64,000 nucleotides of DNA, from assembly GCA_033875255.1 (NCBI GenBank), contig JAWZSN010000028.1, positions 1 through 64,000 of the forward strand, read 5' to 3'. The notes beneath the pieces are model-generated. The model was not told the origin of the DNA and searched no databases. It was given only the letters and a program-made list of their open reading frames with translations. Origin of the DNA: Marinimicrococcus sp033875255. Lineage in GTDB: Bacteria; Pseudomonadota; Alphaproteobacteria; Geminicoccales; Geminicoccaceae. Position 1 is the first letter of the stretch. Each line of letters starts with the position of its first letter. Below, one piece after another: positions 42,535 to 51,090 of this stretch. Both the position numbers and the translations under genes were made by a program.

Positions 42535-45000
42535 ATGAAAGCTGCCGATCCGCGCACCACGAGGAGCTTTCGGGCGCGTCTCGCGGCGGCCCGGGCGGCG
42601 GTGACCTTCGAGCGGGCCTGGCCGGCGCTGGCGCCGGCTGCCGCCGTGGCCCTGCTGTTCGTGACGCTGGCGCTCTTCGGCCTGTGGCAGAAGCTGCCGT
42701 TCTGGGCGCATCTGGCCGGCCTCGTGCTCTTCGCCGTGGCCTTCGGCCGCGCGCTGTGGGCCGCCCGCGCCGCTCTGGCGCCGGCCGGCACCGAGGCGGG
42801 GCTGCAGCGCCTCGAGGCCGACAGCGGCATCCGCCACCAGGCGCTCCGGGCGCTGGGCGACCGGCTGCCCGACGGGCTCGACGACCCGACCACCCGTACC
42901 CTTTGGGAGCGTCACCGCCAGCAGCTCAGGGGCACGCTCAGCCGGTTGCGCCTGGCGCCGCCGCGCTCCGACCTGCCGCGCCGCGATCCCTGGGCGCTGC
43001 GCGCCCTGCTGCTGCTGGTCATGGTGGTGGCGCTGGTCGATGCGCGCGGCCAGGTGGGCGAGCGGTTGGCCACGGCCTTCGTGCCGCGCCCCGCGCCCGC
43101 CGTCGCGGCGCCGGCCGCCGAGGCCAGCCTGTGGATCACCCCGCCGGCCTATACCCGCCGCCCGCCGCTGGGCCTCGAGCAGACCGCGGCGGCGGCTGCG
43201 GTGAGCGTGCCGGCGGGCAGCGAGGCGCTGGTGCAGGTCCATCATCTGCCGCCGGGCGCGGCCGGCGAGGTGCGGGTGGTGCTGGACGAGGAGAGCGAGC
43301 CCACGAAGGAGCTGGCCGGCGGCAGCCTCGAGGCGCGCTTTGCGGTCGACCGCTCGGGGAGCCTGCGCGTCCTCGCCGCCGCCGACAACGAGCTCGCCGC
43401 CTGGCAGCTCGAGCTGCTGGCCGACGAGCCGCCTACCGCCCGCCTGCCGGAGCAGCCCGGCGTCACCCACCGCAGCTCCCTGCGCCTGGCCTTCGAGGCG
43501 AGCGACGATTACGGCGTCGCCGAGGTGGCGCTGCTGCTGGCGCCGCCGGACCGGCTGGACGAGGCCGAGCGGCTGAGCCTGACGCGGCCGGCGAGCCAGC
43601 CGGCGGCGATCAGCAGCCACGCCTACAGTGACCTCACCGCCCATCCGCTGGCCGGCCTGCCGGTGCGGCTGTGGATCGAGGCGGTCGACGGCGCCGGCCA
43701 GACGGGCACCTCCGAAGCGCTCGAGGTCGTCCTGCCGGCGCGTACCTTCCGGCATCCGCTGGCCCGCGCGGTGATCGAGCAGCGCCGCCGGCTGGTGGCG
43801 GCGCCCGAGCAGCGGCGGGACGTGGCCGGCGCCATCGAGGGGCTGGCGCGCAGCCGCATCGCCGGCGAGCTGCCGGCGGTGGTGCCGCTGTCGCTGCACA
43901 TCGCGGCGCTGCGCACGCTCGACGCTGCCGAGCCGGCGCGGCGGCGCGCCGTGGTCGATCTCCTGTGGGAGCTGGCGCTCTTCATCGAGGAGGGCCAGCT
44001 CGCCACCGCCGAGAACGAGCTGCGGGCTTTGCAGGACCAGCTCCAGCAGGCCCTCGAGCGCAACGCCGAGGATGCCGAGATCGACCGGCTGATGGCCGAG
44101 CTGCAGCAGGCGATCGACCGCTATCTCGAGGAGATGGCGCGCCAGGCGATGCAGATGCCGCCGCAGGACCAGGGCCCCCGCCAGCCGATCGACCCCTCGC
44201 AGCTGGTCGCGCGGGAGGACCTGCAGCGAATGCTGGAGCGCGCGCGCGAGCTGATGCGCAACGGCTCGCGCGAGGCCGCCCGCGAGATGCTGGCGCAGCT
44301 GCGCGAGATGCTCGAGAATTTGCAGATGGCGCAAGGGCAGATGCAGCCCTCGCCGGAGGAGCAGGCGCTGGGCGACCTGCAGCGGATGATCGAGCTGCAG
44401 CAGAACCTGCTCGATCGCAGCTTCGAGATGCAGCGCCAGGGCGAGATGGGGCAAAGCCCGCAGCAGGCCATGCCGGGCGAGGGCGAGGGCCAGGCGGAGC
44501 AGGGCCGGCCGGGGGATTCGCCCGGTCGCGCCGCCATGGAGCAGGAGGGGCTGCGCCGCGCTCTGGGCGAGCTGATGCGGCGGATGGGCGAGCAGGGCAT
44601 GGCCATCCCGAGGGCGCTGGGTCAGGCGGAGATGGAGATGCGCGCCGCCCGCGAGGCGCTGGGCGAGGAGGCGCCGGCGCGCGCCGTGCCGCCCCAGGGC
44701 GAGGCGGTCGACCATCTCCAGCAGGGCGGCCAGGCGATGCTCGAGCAGATGCGCCAGCAGCTCGGCCAGGGGCCGGGGCCGGGCGGCGAGCCGCTGCGCC
44801 AGGGACGGCGCGGCCGCGACCCGCTGGGCCGCGCGCAGTTCAACGACGGTGGCTGGGATCCGTCCGGCACGGCGCTGCCCGAGGATGCCGATCTGGGCCG
44901 GGCGCGGGGTGTCCTCGAGGAGCTCTACCGGCGCTCCGGCGAGCGCCACCGGCCGCCCGTGGAGCTCGACTACTACAAGCGCCTGCTCGACCGGTTTTGA
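42535..45000 (+). CDS. TIGR02302 / DUF4175 membrane-anchored protein
   Basis: An 821-residue protein of the alphaproteobacterial DUF4175 family. Two or three hydrophobic segments lie in the first 180 residues (LAPAAAVALLFVTLALFGLW, LAGLVLFAVAFGRALW, ALRALLLLVMVVALVDA). A periplasmic WITPPAYTRRPPL domain follows. After about residue 480 comes a long Gln/Met/Glu-rich coiled coil (LQDQLQQALERNAEDAEIDR, QRMLERARELMRNGSREAAR). It ends ELYRRSGERHRPPVELDYYKRLLDRF, which is strongly conserved in the family. Function is unknown; the steady position beside lysA and cell wall genes suggests an envelope role. Confidence 0.9.
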   Translation: MKAADPRTTRSFRARLAAARAAVTFERAWPALAPAAAVALLFVTLALFGLWQKLPFWAHLAGLVLFAVAFGRALWAARAALAPAGTEAGLQRLEADSGIRHQALRALGDRLPDGLDDPTTRTLWERHRQQLRGTLSRLRLAPPRSDLPRRDPWALRALLLLVMVVALVDARGQVGERLATAFVPRPAPAVAAPAAEASLWITPPAYTRRPPLGLEQTAAAAAVSVPAGSEALVQVHHLPPGAAGEVRVVLDEESEPTKELAGGSLEARFAVDRSGSLRVLAAADNELAAWQLELLADEPPTARLPEQPGVTHRSSLRLAFEASDDYGVAEVALLLAPPDRLDEAERLSLTRPASQPAAISSHAYSDLTAHPLAGLPVRLWIEAVDGAGQTGTSEALEVVLPARTFRHPLARAVIEQRRRLVAAPEQRRDVAGAIEGLARSRIAGELPAVVPLSLHIAALRTLDAAEPARRRAVVDLLWELALFIEEGQLATAENELRALQDQLQQALERNAEDAEIDRLMAELQQAIDRYLEEMARQAMQMPPQDQGPRQPIDPSQLVAREDLQRMLERARELMRNGSREAAREMLAQLREMLENLQMAQGQMQPSPEEQALGDLQRMIELQQNLLDRSFEMQRQGEMGQSPQQAMPGEGEGQAEQGRPGDSPGRAAMEQEGLRRALGELMRRMGEQGMAIPRALGQAEMEMRAAREALGEEAPARAVPPQGEAVDHLQQGGQAMLEQMRQQLGQGPGPGGEPLRQGRRGRDPLGRAQFNDGGWDPSGTALPEDADLGRARGVLEELYRRSGERHRPPVELDYYKRLLDRF

Positions 45001-45713
45001 GGATCGCCTTGCGCCTGACCCACCCTTCGCCGAACCGCGATGCGCGGCCGGCTGGCACCGTGCCCGACCTCCTGCTGCTGCATTACACCGGCATGCCGGG
45101 TGCGGGGGAGGCGCTCGAGCGGCTGCGCTGTCCCGAGGCCAAGGTCAGCGCCCATTATCTGCTGCTCGAGGATGGCCGGGTGCTCTCGCTGGTCGCCGAG
45201 GAGGAGCGCGCCTGGCATGCCGGGGCGAGCTGTTGGGCGGGGCGCGAGCGGGTCAACGACTTCTCGATCGGCATCGAAATCGTCAATCCCGGCCACGAAT
45301 GGGGCTATCGGCCGTTCCCGCCGGCGCAGATGGCGGGCCTGCTCGAGCTGGCCGCGGCGATCTGCGGCCGCTGGGGCATCCCGCCGGAGCGGGTGCTGGG
45401 CCACAGCGACGTGGCGCCGGCGCGCAAGGAGGACCCGGGCGAGCTGTTCGACTGGCCGCTTCTGGCGCGGGCCGGTCTTGCCGTCTGGCCGGCGCCGGTG
45501 GCCGGGGCCGAGCCCGACATGGCGCTGGCGCGCCACTGCCTGGGTGGCTTCGGCTATCACGTTCCGGACGACGAAGCGGGCTTCGCCGCGCTCCTGCGCG
45601 CCTTCCAGCGGCATTTTCGTCCGGAGCGTGTGGACGGCCTGCTCGATCCATCGACCATGGCGCAGATCCGTGGCCTGCCGCTCTTGTCGAGCGGTCGCCC
45701 GAAGCGTACGTAA
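44997..45713 (+). CDS. N-acetylmuramoyl-L-alanine amidase (AmiD/amidase_2 type)
   Basis: A 238-residue zinc amidase that cleaves the bond between MurNAc and L-alanine. LLLLHYTGMPGAGEALERL begins the amidase_2 domain (zinc His in HYTG), GIEIVNPGHEWGYRPFPPAQM follows, and LGHSDVAPARKEDPGELFDW contains the second His and the catalytic Lys/Asp. A C-terminal peptidoglycan-binding helix bundle (ALLRAFQRHFRPERVDGLLD) is present. No signal peptide, so likely a cytoplasmic recycling or AmpD-like role. The TTG at 44997 (overlapping the previous TGA) gives the family start MRIALRLTHPSPNRDARP; TTG 45009 is the alternative. Confidence 0.87.
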   Translation: MRIALRLTHPSPNRDARPAGTVPDLLLLHYTGMPGAGEALERLRCPEAKVSAHYLLLEDGRVLSLVAEEERAWHAGASCWAGRERVNDFSIGIEIVNPGHEWGYRPFPPAQMAGLLELAAAICGRWGIPPERVLGHSDVAPARKEDPGELFDWPLLARAGLAVWPAPVAGAEPDMALARHCLGGFGYHVPDDEAGFAALLRAFQRHFRPERVDGLLDPSTMAQIRGLPLLSSGRPKRT

Positions 45714-45721
45714 AGGGCGGC

Positions 45722-46112
<391 letters not shown>

Positions 46113-46137
46113 CCGCCATCCACCGCCTTTCCCGCGG

Positions 46138-46146
46138 TTATCCACA
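46138..46146 (+). promoter_or_regulatory. Perfect DnaA box upstream of the dcw promoter
   Basis: TTATCCACA matches the 9-base DnaA box consensus exactly, 65 bp before the candidate -35. One box is not an origin, but at this place it could let DnaA influence division gene expression. Confidence 0.45.
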
Positions 46147-46210
46147 GTTTTCTGCAAAGTTGCGGCCACGCGGAAAGTCAGTAATTTGCGTGGCTTAGGG
46201 AGCGCAGCTC

Positions 46211-46239
46211 TTGACCTGTGCGAGCCCGGCGGGTAGTTT
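46211..46239 (+). promoter_or_regulatory. Candidate sigma70-type promoter of the dcw cluster
   Basis: TTGACC (46211-46216), a 17-bp spacer, and TAGTTT (46234-46239). Spacing is ideal and the -35 differs from consensus by one base. It lies about 345 bp before rsmH, giving a long leader, and no other strong candidate is seen closer. Confidence 0.55.
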
Positions 46240-46585
46240 ACCATGAAATCTTCAAGTCCCGTTCTTCCGTTCTTGCCCGGGAAGTATCGGGACCATCGCT
46301 TGTCGAACGAACGATGGTCGGGTGCCGGTCGTCGCAAGGTGGCATAAAAAGAAGCCGCCGGCGCCGGAGCGGAGTCCCGACGTGTCGATTGAGGCGTGTT
46401 GTTGTCGTCTGCGCTCCGCGTTCTTCGTGACCGGCGCGCATGCCGGAAGGCCGGCTGGATGGAGGAGAGAGACATTACTGGCACGGCTGGCAGCCGCGGG
46501 CGGCCCTGGCGGTCCGTGTGGCATGCCGGGGCGGAGCTTTGCCGCAAGGCGGGGTGCCGGTCCGCGAGCGGCGGAGGGTGCGGCC

Positions 46586-47584
46586 ATGGCTGAGCATCCC
46601 GCCACGGGCCTGAGCCATCTGCCGGTGATGCTGGACGAGGTGCTCGATGCGGTGGCGCCGCGCGACGGCGAGACCGTGGTCGACGCCACGTTCGGCGGCG
46701 GCGGCTACAGCCGAGCCCTGCTCGCCCGCTCCGCCTGCAGGCTGGTCGGGATCGACCGCGATCCGGCCGCCGTCGCGCGTGGCCGGGCGCTCGCCGCCGA
46801 AGAGCCGCGCTTCTCCATGCTCGAGGGCCGTTTCGGCGAGATCGCCGGGCTTCTCGCCGGGGCCGGGCACGGGCAGGTCGATGCGATCGTCGCCGATATC
46901 GGCCTATCCAGCTACCAGCTCGACGATCCGGCGCGCGGCTTCGGCTTTTCCGGCGAAGGGCCGCTCGACATGCGCATGGGCGGCGAGGGGCCGAGCGCTG
47001 CCGACCTTCTGGCCTCGCTCGACGAGCGCGAGATCGCCGACATTCTCTGGCGCTACGGCGACGAGAGCGATTCACGACGGATTGCCCGGGCCATCGTGCG
47101 TCGCCGTGCCGAGGCGCCGGTCCGCACCACCCGCGAGCTGCACGGCCTGGTGCTGGCGGCCAAGGGCGGCAAGCACGGACCCAAGGATCCGGCGACGCGC
47201 ACCTTCCAGGCGCTGCGGATCGCCGTGAACGATGAGCTGGGCGAGCTGGAGCGCCTGCTGGCCTCCTCGCTCGACCTGCTGCGGCCGGGCGGCCGGCTGG
47301 TGGTGGTCTCGTTCCATTCCGGCGAGGACCGCATCGTCAAGCAGTTCGTCGATGGCTCGGGTGGCAAGAACGTGCAGCGCTCGCGGCATCTGCCGCCGAC
47401 CGTCGCGGCGGCGCCCCGCCTGCGCTGGGTCAAGCGCGGCGCCGTCAAGCCCGGCGCCGCCGAGGTAGCGCGCAACCCGCGTGCCCGCTCGGCCCGGCTG
47501 CGCGTCGCCGTGCGCCTGGCCGACGGCCAGGACGAGGACAGTCACATGGGCAAAGCGGGCCCCAACGAGCGGAGGGTGGCATGA
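46586..47584 (+). CDS. rsmH: 16S rRNA (cytosine-1402-N4)-methyltransferase
   Basis: A 332-residue SAM methyltransferase (MraW) acting on C1402 of 16S rRNA. HLPVMLDEVLDAVAPRDGETVVDATFGGGGYSRALL is the SAM motif, VDAIVADIGLSSYQLDDPARGFGFSGEGPLDMRM the catalytic region, and VVVSFHSGEDRIVKQF the end signature. ATG 46586 has GGAGGG 8 bp upstream; a long open frame before it lacks support. It heads the dcw cluster, and its stop overlaps ftsL by four bases. Confidence 0.95.
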   Translation: MAEHPATGLSHLPVMLDEVLDAVAPRDGETVVDATFGGGGYSRALLARSACRLVGIDRDPAAVARGRALAAEEPRFSMLEGRFGEIAGLLAGAGHGQVDAIVADIGLSSYQLDDPARGFGFSGEGPLDMRMGGEGPSAADLLASLDEREIADILWRYGDESDSRRIARAIVRRRAEAPVRTTRELHGLVLAAKGGKHGPKDPATRTFQALRIAVNDELGELERLLASSLDLLRPGGRLVVVSFHSGEDRIVKQFVDGSGGKNVQRSRHLPPTVAAAPRLRWVKRGAVKPGAAEVARNPRARSARLRVAVRLADGQDEDSHMGKAGPNERRVA

Positions 47585-47928
47585 GCGCGCGTTATTCGAT
47601 CGCGGCCCTGGCGCTGGCGGTCGCCGCGGCCGGCACCGTCTACCAGCTCAAATACTGGGTGCGCGAGCGCGAGGGGTCGCTGTGGCGGCTGCGCGGGGCG
47701 GTCCAGGAGGAGGTCTGGCGGATCCGCACGCTCGAGGCCGACCTCGCCTTCCTGACCCGCCCGGAGCGCCTGGCGCTGCAGGCGCCGCAGCTCGGCATGG
47801 TGCCGGTCACACCCAAGGCGCTGGCCCGCCTCGAGGACATTCCGCGCGTCGACGAGATCCCCGTCGCCGGGATCGGCGGGGTCACGCCCGTCAATGCCGT
47901 TCCCGTGCCCCGGCCGGCGCGGCGATGA
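47581..47928 (+). CDS. ftsL: Cell division protein FtsL-like
   Basis: A 115-residue bitopic membrane protein: a short cytoplasmic start, one membrane helix (IAALALAVAAAGTVYQLKYWV), then a periplasmic coiled coil (REGSLWRLRGAVQEEVWRIRTLEADLAFLTRPERLALQA) and a loose tail. The shape and its place between rsmH and ftsI identify it, since FtsL sequences diverge greatly. LTRPERLALQAPQLGMVPV is typical of alphaproteobacterial FtsL. Four-base overlaps at both ends. Confidence 0.85.
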   Translation: MSARYSIAALALAVAAAGTVYQLKYWVREREGSLWRLRGAVQEEVWRIRTLEADLAFLTRPERLALQAPQLGMVPVTPKALARLEDIPRVDEIPVAGIGGVTPVNAVPVPRPARR

Positions 47929-49658
47929 AGGCGGCGATCGAGCATCTCGCCAACCGCCAGCTCGACCCTTCGCTCTCCCGGGCGCGGGGCCGCCTGCGCT
48001 TCGTGGGCTGCGTCTTTGCGGTGGCCTTCGCCAGCATCGCCATCCGCCTGGTCGACATGCTGCCCGAGGAGCCGGTGCTGCGCGAGGCGCCGGTGCAGGC
48101 GGCCGTCAACCCGCGGGCGCGTCCGCCGATCCTCGACCGCAACGGCACCCTTCTCGCCACCGACCTGAAGGTGGCCTCGGTCTATGCCGACCCCAGCCTG
48201 ATCCGCGATCTCGAGGGCACCGCCCGGAAGCTCTCGCAGGTTCTCGTGGGGGTCGAGGCCGAGCCGCTGCTGCGCCGCCTGCGCGCCGGCAAGCGGTTCG
48301 CCTGGGTCAAGCACCAGATCACCCCGCGCGAGGAGGAGGCGGTGCTGCGCCTCGGTCTGCCCGGCGTCGCCTTCCAGTTCGCCGAGCACCGGGTCTATCC
48401 CAAGGAGGCCACCGCCAGCCATGTGGTGGGCTTCGTCGACATCGACAATCGCGGGCTGGGCGGCATCGAATATGCGCTCGACAGCGGCAGCCTCGCCGAC
48501 CGCGACCGGACCGAGCCTCTCAGGCTGAGCCTCGACCTGCGGGTCCAGCACGCGGTGCTCGACGAGATGCGCGGCGCCATGGACCGGTTCCAGGCGGTGG
48601 GCGGCTGCGGCATCGTCATGGACGTCCGCACCGGCGAGCTGCTCTCGATGGTGAGCCTGCCCGATTTCGATCCCAACCATGTCGACAAGGCGGGCAGCGA
48701 GCAGCGCAAGAACCGCTGCTCGGGCCAGACCTACGAGCTGGGCTCGCTCTTCAAGATCTTCAGCACGGCGGTGGCCCTCGACAGCGGCCGGATCAAGATC
48801 AGCGACCGCTTCGACGCGACCCGGCCTTTGCGCATCGGCCGCCACACGATCCGCGACGACCACGCCAAGAAGCGCTGGCTGAGCGTCCCCGAGATCTTCA
48901 TGTACTCGTCCAATATCGGCACCGCCAAGATGGTGTTCGACGCGGGCGGCGGCGAGGCCATGAAGGACTTCCTCGGGCGGCTGGGCCTGCTCGAGCGCGG
49001 CAGTCTCGAGGTGCCGGAGCTGGCGAGCCCGCAGGTGCCCTCCCGCTGGCCGGAGGTCACCACCGCCACCGTCTCCTTCGGCCACGGCATCGCCGTGACG
49101 CCGCTGCAGTTCGTGGAGGCCATGGCGACGCTCAGCAATGACGGCGCGCGGGTGCGGCCAACCCTGCTGCGGGTGGACGATCCGGCCGCCGTGCCCCGCA
49201 CGCCGGTGGTGCGCCCGGAGGTGGTGGACGATGTCCGCTGGATGATGTGGCTCACCGTCGCCGAGGGCACCGGTAGCCGCGCCGGGGTCGACGGCTATCT
49301 GGTGGGCGGCAAGACGGGCAGCGCCGACAAGGTCGACTACGAGCGCGGCGGCTACCGCAAGAACGCGATCATCGCCTCCTTTGCCGGCGTGTTCCCCATC
49401 GAGGACCCGCGCTATGCCGTCCTCGTGATGCTGGATGAGCCGCGGGGCGACAAGGGCACCTACGGCTTCCGCTATGGCGGCTGGACCGCGGCTCCGGTGG
49501 TCTCCTCGATCATCGGCCGGGCCGGGCCGCTGCTGGGGGTGCAGCCCTCGACCCGCGAGGCCGGCGAGATCATGGAGGCGCGGCGCGCGCGGGTGCTGCC
49601 GTCGGCCGGGGACAAGCAGCGGGAGAAGGCGGTTGCGGCTAACGGCGCTGGGCGGTGA
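47925..49658 (+). CDS. ftsI: Peptidoglycan transpeptidase FtsI (PBP3)
   Basis: A 577-residue class B penicillin-binding protein, the septal transpeptidase. After a short cytoplasmic part and one membrane helix (FVGCVFAVAFASIAIRLVD) comes the pedestal (ARPPILDRNGTLLATDL, GLGGIEYALD). The active-site motifs are SLFK (Ser274-Lys277), SSN (328-330) and KTG (463-465). The sequence before the serine is YELGSLFK where most PBP3 have EPGSTFK. Start ATG 47925; the 3' end overlaps murE by 26 bp. Confidence 0.95.
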   Translation: MKAAIEHLANRQLDPSLSRARGRLRFVGCVFAVAFASIAIRLVDMLPEEPVLREAPVQAAVNPRARPPILDRNGTLLATDLKVASVYADPSLIRDLEGTARKLSQVLVGVEAEPLLRRLRAGKRFAWVKHQITPREEEAVLRLGLPGVAFQFAEHRVYPKEATASHVVGFVDIDNRGLGGIEYALDSGSLADRDRTEPLRLSLDLRVQHAVLDEMRGAMDRFQAVGGCGIVMDVRTGELLSMVSLPDFDPNHVDKAGSEQRKNRCSGQTYELGSLFKIFSTAVALDSGRIKISDRFDATRPLRIGRHTIRDDHAKKRWLSVPEIFMYSSNIGTAKMVFDAGGGEAMKDFLGRLGLLERGSLEVPELASPQVPSRWPEVTTATVSFGHGIAVTPLQFVEAMATLSNDGARVRPTLLRVDDPAAVPRTPVVRPEVVDDVRWMMWLTVAEGTGSRAGVDGYLVGGKTGSADKVDYERGGYRKNAIIASFAGVFPIEDPRYAVLVMLDEPRGDKGTYGFRYGGWTAAPVVSSIIGRAGPLLGVQPSTREAGEIMEARRARVLPSAGDKQREKAVAANGAGR

Positions 49659-51090
49659 GGAGAGCCGGCTGAGCGGTGCCGGCGATGTCGAGGTAACGGG
49701 TCTCACGGCCGATTCGCGCGAGGTGCGCCCGGGCTTCTTGTTCGCCGCCCTGGCCGGGAGTCGCACCGACGGGCGCCGCTTCGTCGACGACGCTCTGGCG
49801 CGGGGTGCGGTGGCGGTGCTGGGCGACCCCTCGCTGGCCCGGCGAGAGCTGGGTGTGCCGGTGCTCGCCAGCGAGCAGCCGCGGCGCGCCTTCGCCCTGG
49901 CCGCCGCCCGCTTCCACGAGCGCCAGCCGGCCTTCGTGGCGGCGGTCACCGGCACCAACGGCAAGACCTCCATCGCCGGCTTTGCCCGTCAGCTCTGGGA
50001 GCGCCTCGGCCAACCGGCCGCCAGCATCGGCACGCTGGGCGTAATCTCGCCCGCCGGCGAGCGGCCGCTGCCGCTGACCACGCCGGACCCGGCGAGCCTG
50101 CACGCCATCCTTCGCGAGCTCGCCGAGGCGGGGGTCGAGCGCGCGGTCATCGAGGCCTCGAGCCACGCGCTCGACCAGCACCGCGTCGACGGCGTGCGCC
50201 TCGCCGCCGCCGCCTTCAGCAATATCACCCGCGACCATTTCGACTATCACGGCAGCTTCGAGGCCTATCTTGCGGCCAAGGCGCGCCTGTTTGGCGAGCT
50301 GCTGCCGGCCGGCGGCACAGCCGTCCTCAACGCCGACATGCCGGAATATCCCGGTCTGGCGGATCTCGCCCGCGCGCGCGGCGTCACCCTCCTCGACTAT
50401 GGCCGCAACGCGCGGTCGCTGCGCCTCCTGGGCCAGGAGATGAGCCCCCTGGGCCAGCGCCTCGAGCTGGAGCTGCTGGGGCACCGCGCCACGATCGAGA
50501 GCGCCCTCGTGGGCTCCTTCCAGGCCCACAACCTGCTGGCCGCGGCCGGCCTCGTGATCGCCGGCGGCGTCGCACCGCAAGCGCTCCTGCCGCATCTGGG
50601 CTCGGTCTCGGGGGCGCGCGGCCGGATGGAGCTCGCCGCACGCCTGGCCAACGGCGCGGCCGCCTTCGTCGACTACGCCCACACGCCCGACGCGCTGGAG
50701 CAGGCGCTCGGGGCGCTGCGGGCACACAGCCGGGGGAAGATCGCGGTGATCTTCGGCTGCGGCGGCGACCGCGACGCCGGCAAGCGGCCGATCATGGGCG
50801 AGATCGCCGCGCGGCTGGCCGACCGGGTGATCGTCACCGACGACAATCCGCGCAGCGAGGCCCCGGCGGCGATCCGCGCCGCCATCATGGCTGCCTGCCC
50901 GGGAGCAACGGAGATCGGCGACCGCGCCGAGGCGATCCGCGCCGGCCTTGCCGGACTGGGGCCGGGCGATCTCCTGCTGGTGGCCGGCAAGGGCCACGAG
51001 AGCGGCCAGACGGTGGCCGGCGTCACCCATCCCTTCGACGACCGCGAGGTGGTGCAGCGGCTTGCAGCCGGCCCGGGGTGCGCCCCTTGA
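49633..51090 (+). CDS. murE: UDP-MurNAc-L-Ala-D-Glu:meso-DAP ligase
   Basis: A 485-residue Mur ligase adding meso-diaminopimelate to the dipeptide precursor. GTNGKTS at 107-113 binds ATP, IEASSHALDQHRVDG and NITRDHFDYHGS follow, and DNPR at 404-407 marks meso-DAP (not lysine) specificity. The TTG at 49633 has GGGAGAAGG just upstream and gives the usual LTALGG start; it lies 26 bp inside ftsI. The rare start codon and overlap suggest coupled translation. Confidence 0.93.
   Translation: MRLTALGGEESRLSGAGDVEVTGLTADSREVRPGFLFAALAGSRTDGRRFVDDALARGAVAVLGDPSLARRELGVPVLASEQPRRAFALAAARFHERQPAFVAAVTGTNGKTSIAGFARQLWERLGQPAASIGTLGVISPAGERPLPLTTPDPASLHAILRELAEAGVERAVIEASSHALDQHRVDGVRLAAAAFSNITRDHFDYHGSFEAYLAAKARLFGELLPAGGTAVLNADMPEYPGLADLARARGVTLLDYGRNARSLRLLGQEMSPLGQRLELELLGHRATIESALVGSFQAHNLLAAAGLVIAGGVAPQALLPHLGSVSGARGRMELAARLANGAAAFVDYAHTPDALEQALGALRAHSRGKIAVIFGCGGDRDAGKRPIMGEIAARLADRVIVTDDNPRSEAPAAIRAAIMAACPGATEIGDRAEAIRAGLAGLGPGDLLLVAGKGHESGQTVAGVTHPFDDREVVQRLAAGPGCAP

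Larger units (their letters stand above)
46113..46585. other. Leader region of the division and cell wall cluster, no mraZ
   Basis: About 470 bp with no supportable gene. In order it holds a DnaA box (46138-46146), a promoter (46211-46239), an 8-bp inverted repeat (46291-46298 with 46312-46319) and a GC-rich leader to rsmH. The mraZ gene, usually found just before rsmH, is missing. Frames open here show none of its conserved sequence. Confidence 0.6.

Noticed and set aside
42364..44949. An 861-codon minus-strand open frame
   Set aside because: Antisense to the DUF4175 gene, whose C-terminal signature and coiled coil are clear.
46138..46146. Replication origin
   Set aside because: Only one DnaA box, no AT-rich unwinding region and no dnaA, parAB or hemE neighbours.
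46218..46585. mraZ before rsmH
   Set aside because: All frames in this interval lack the conserved MraZ sequence, and the open frame into rsmH is Arg/Pro-rich.
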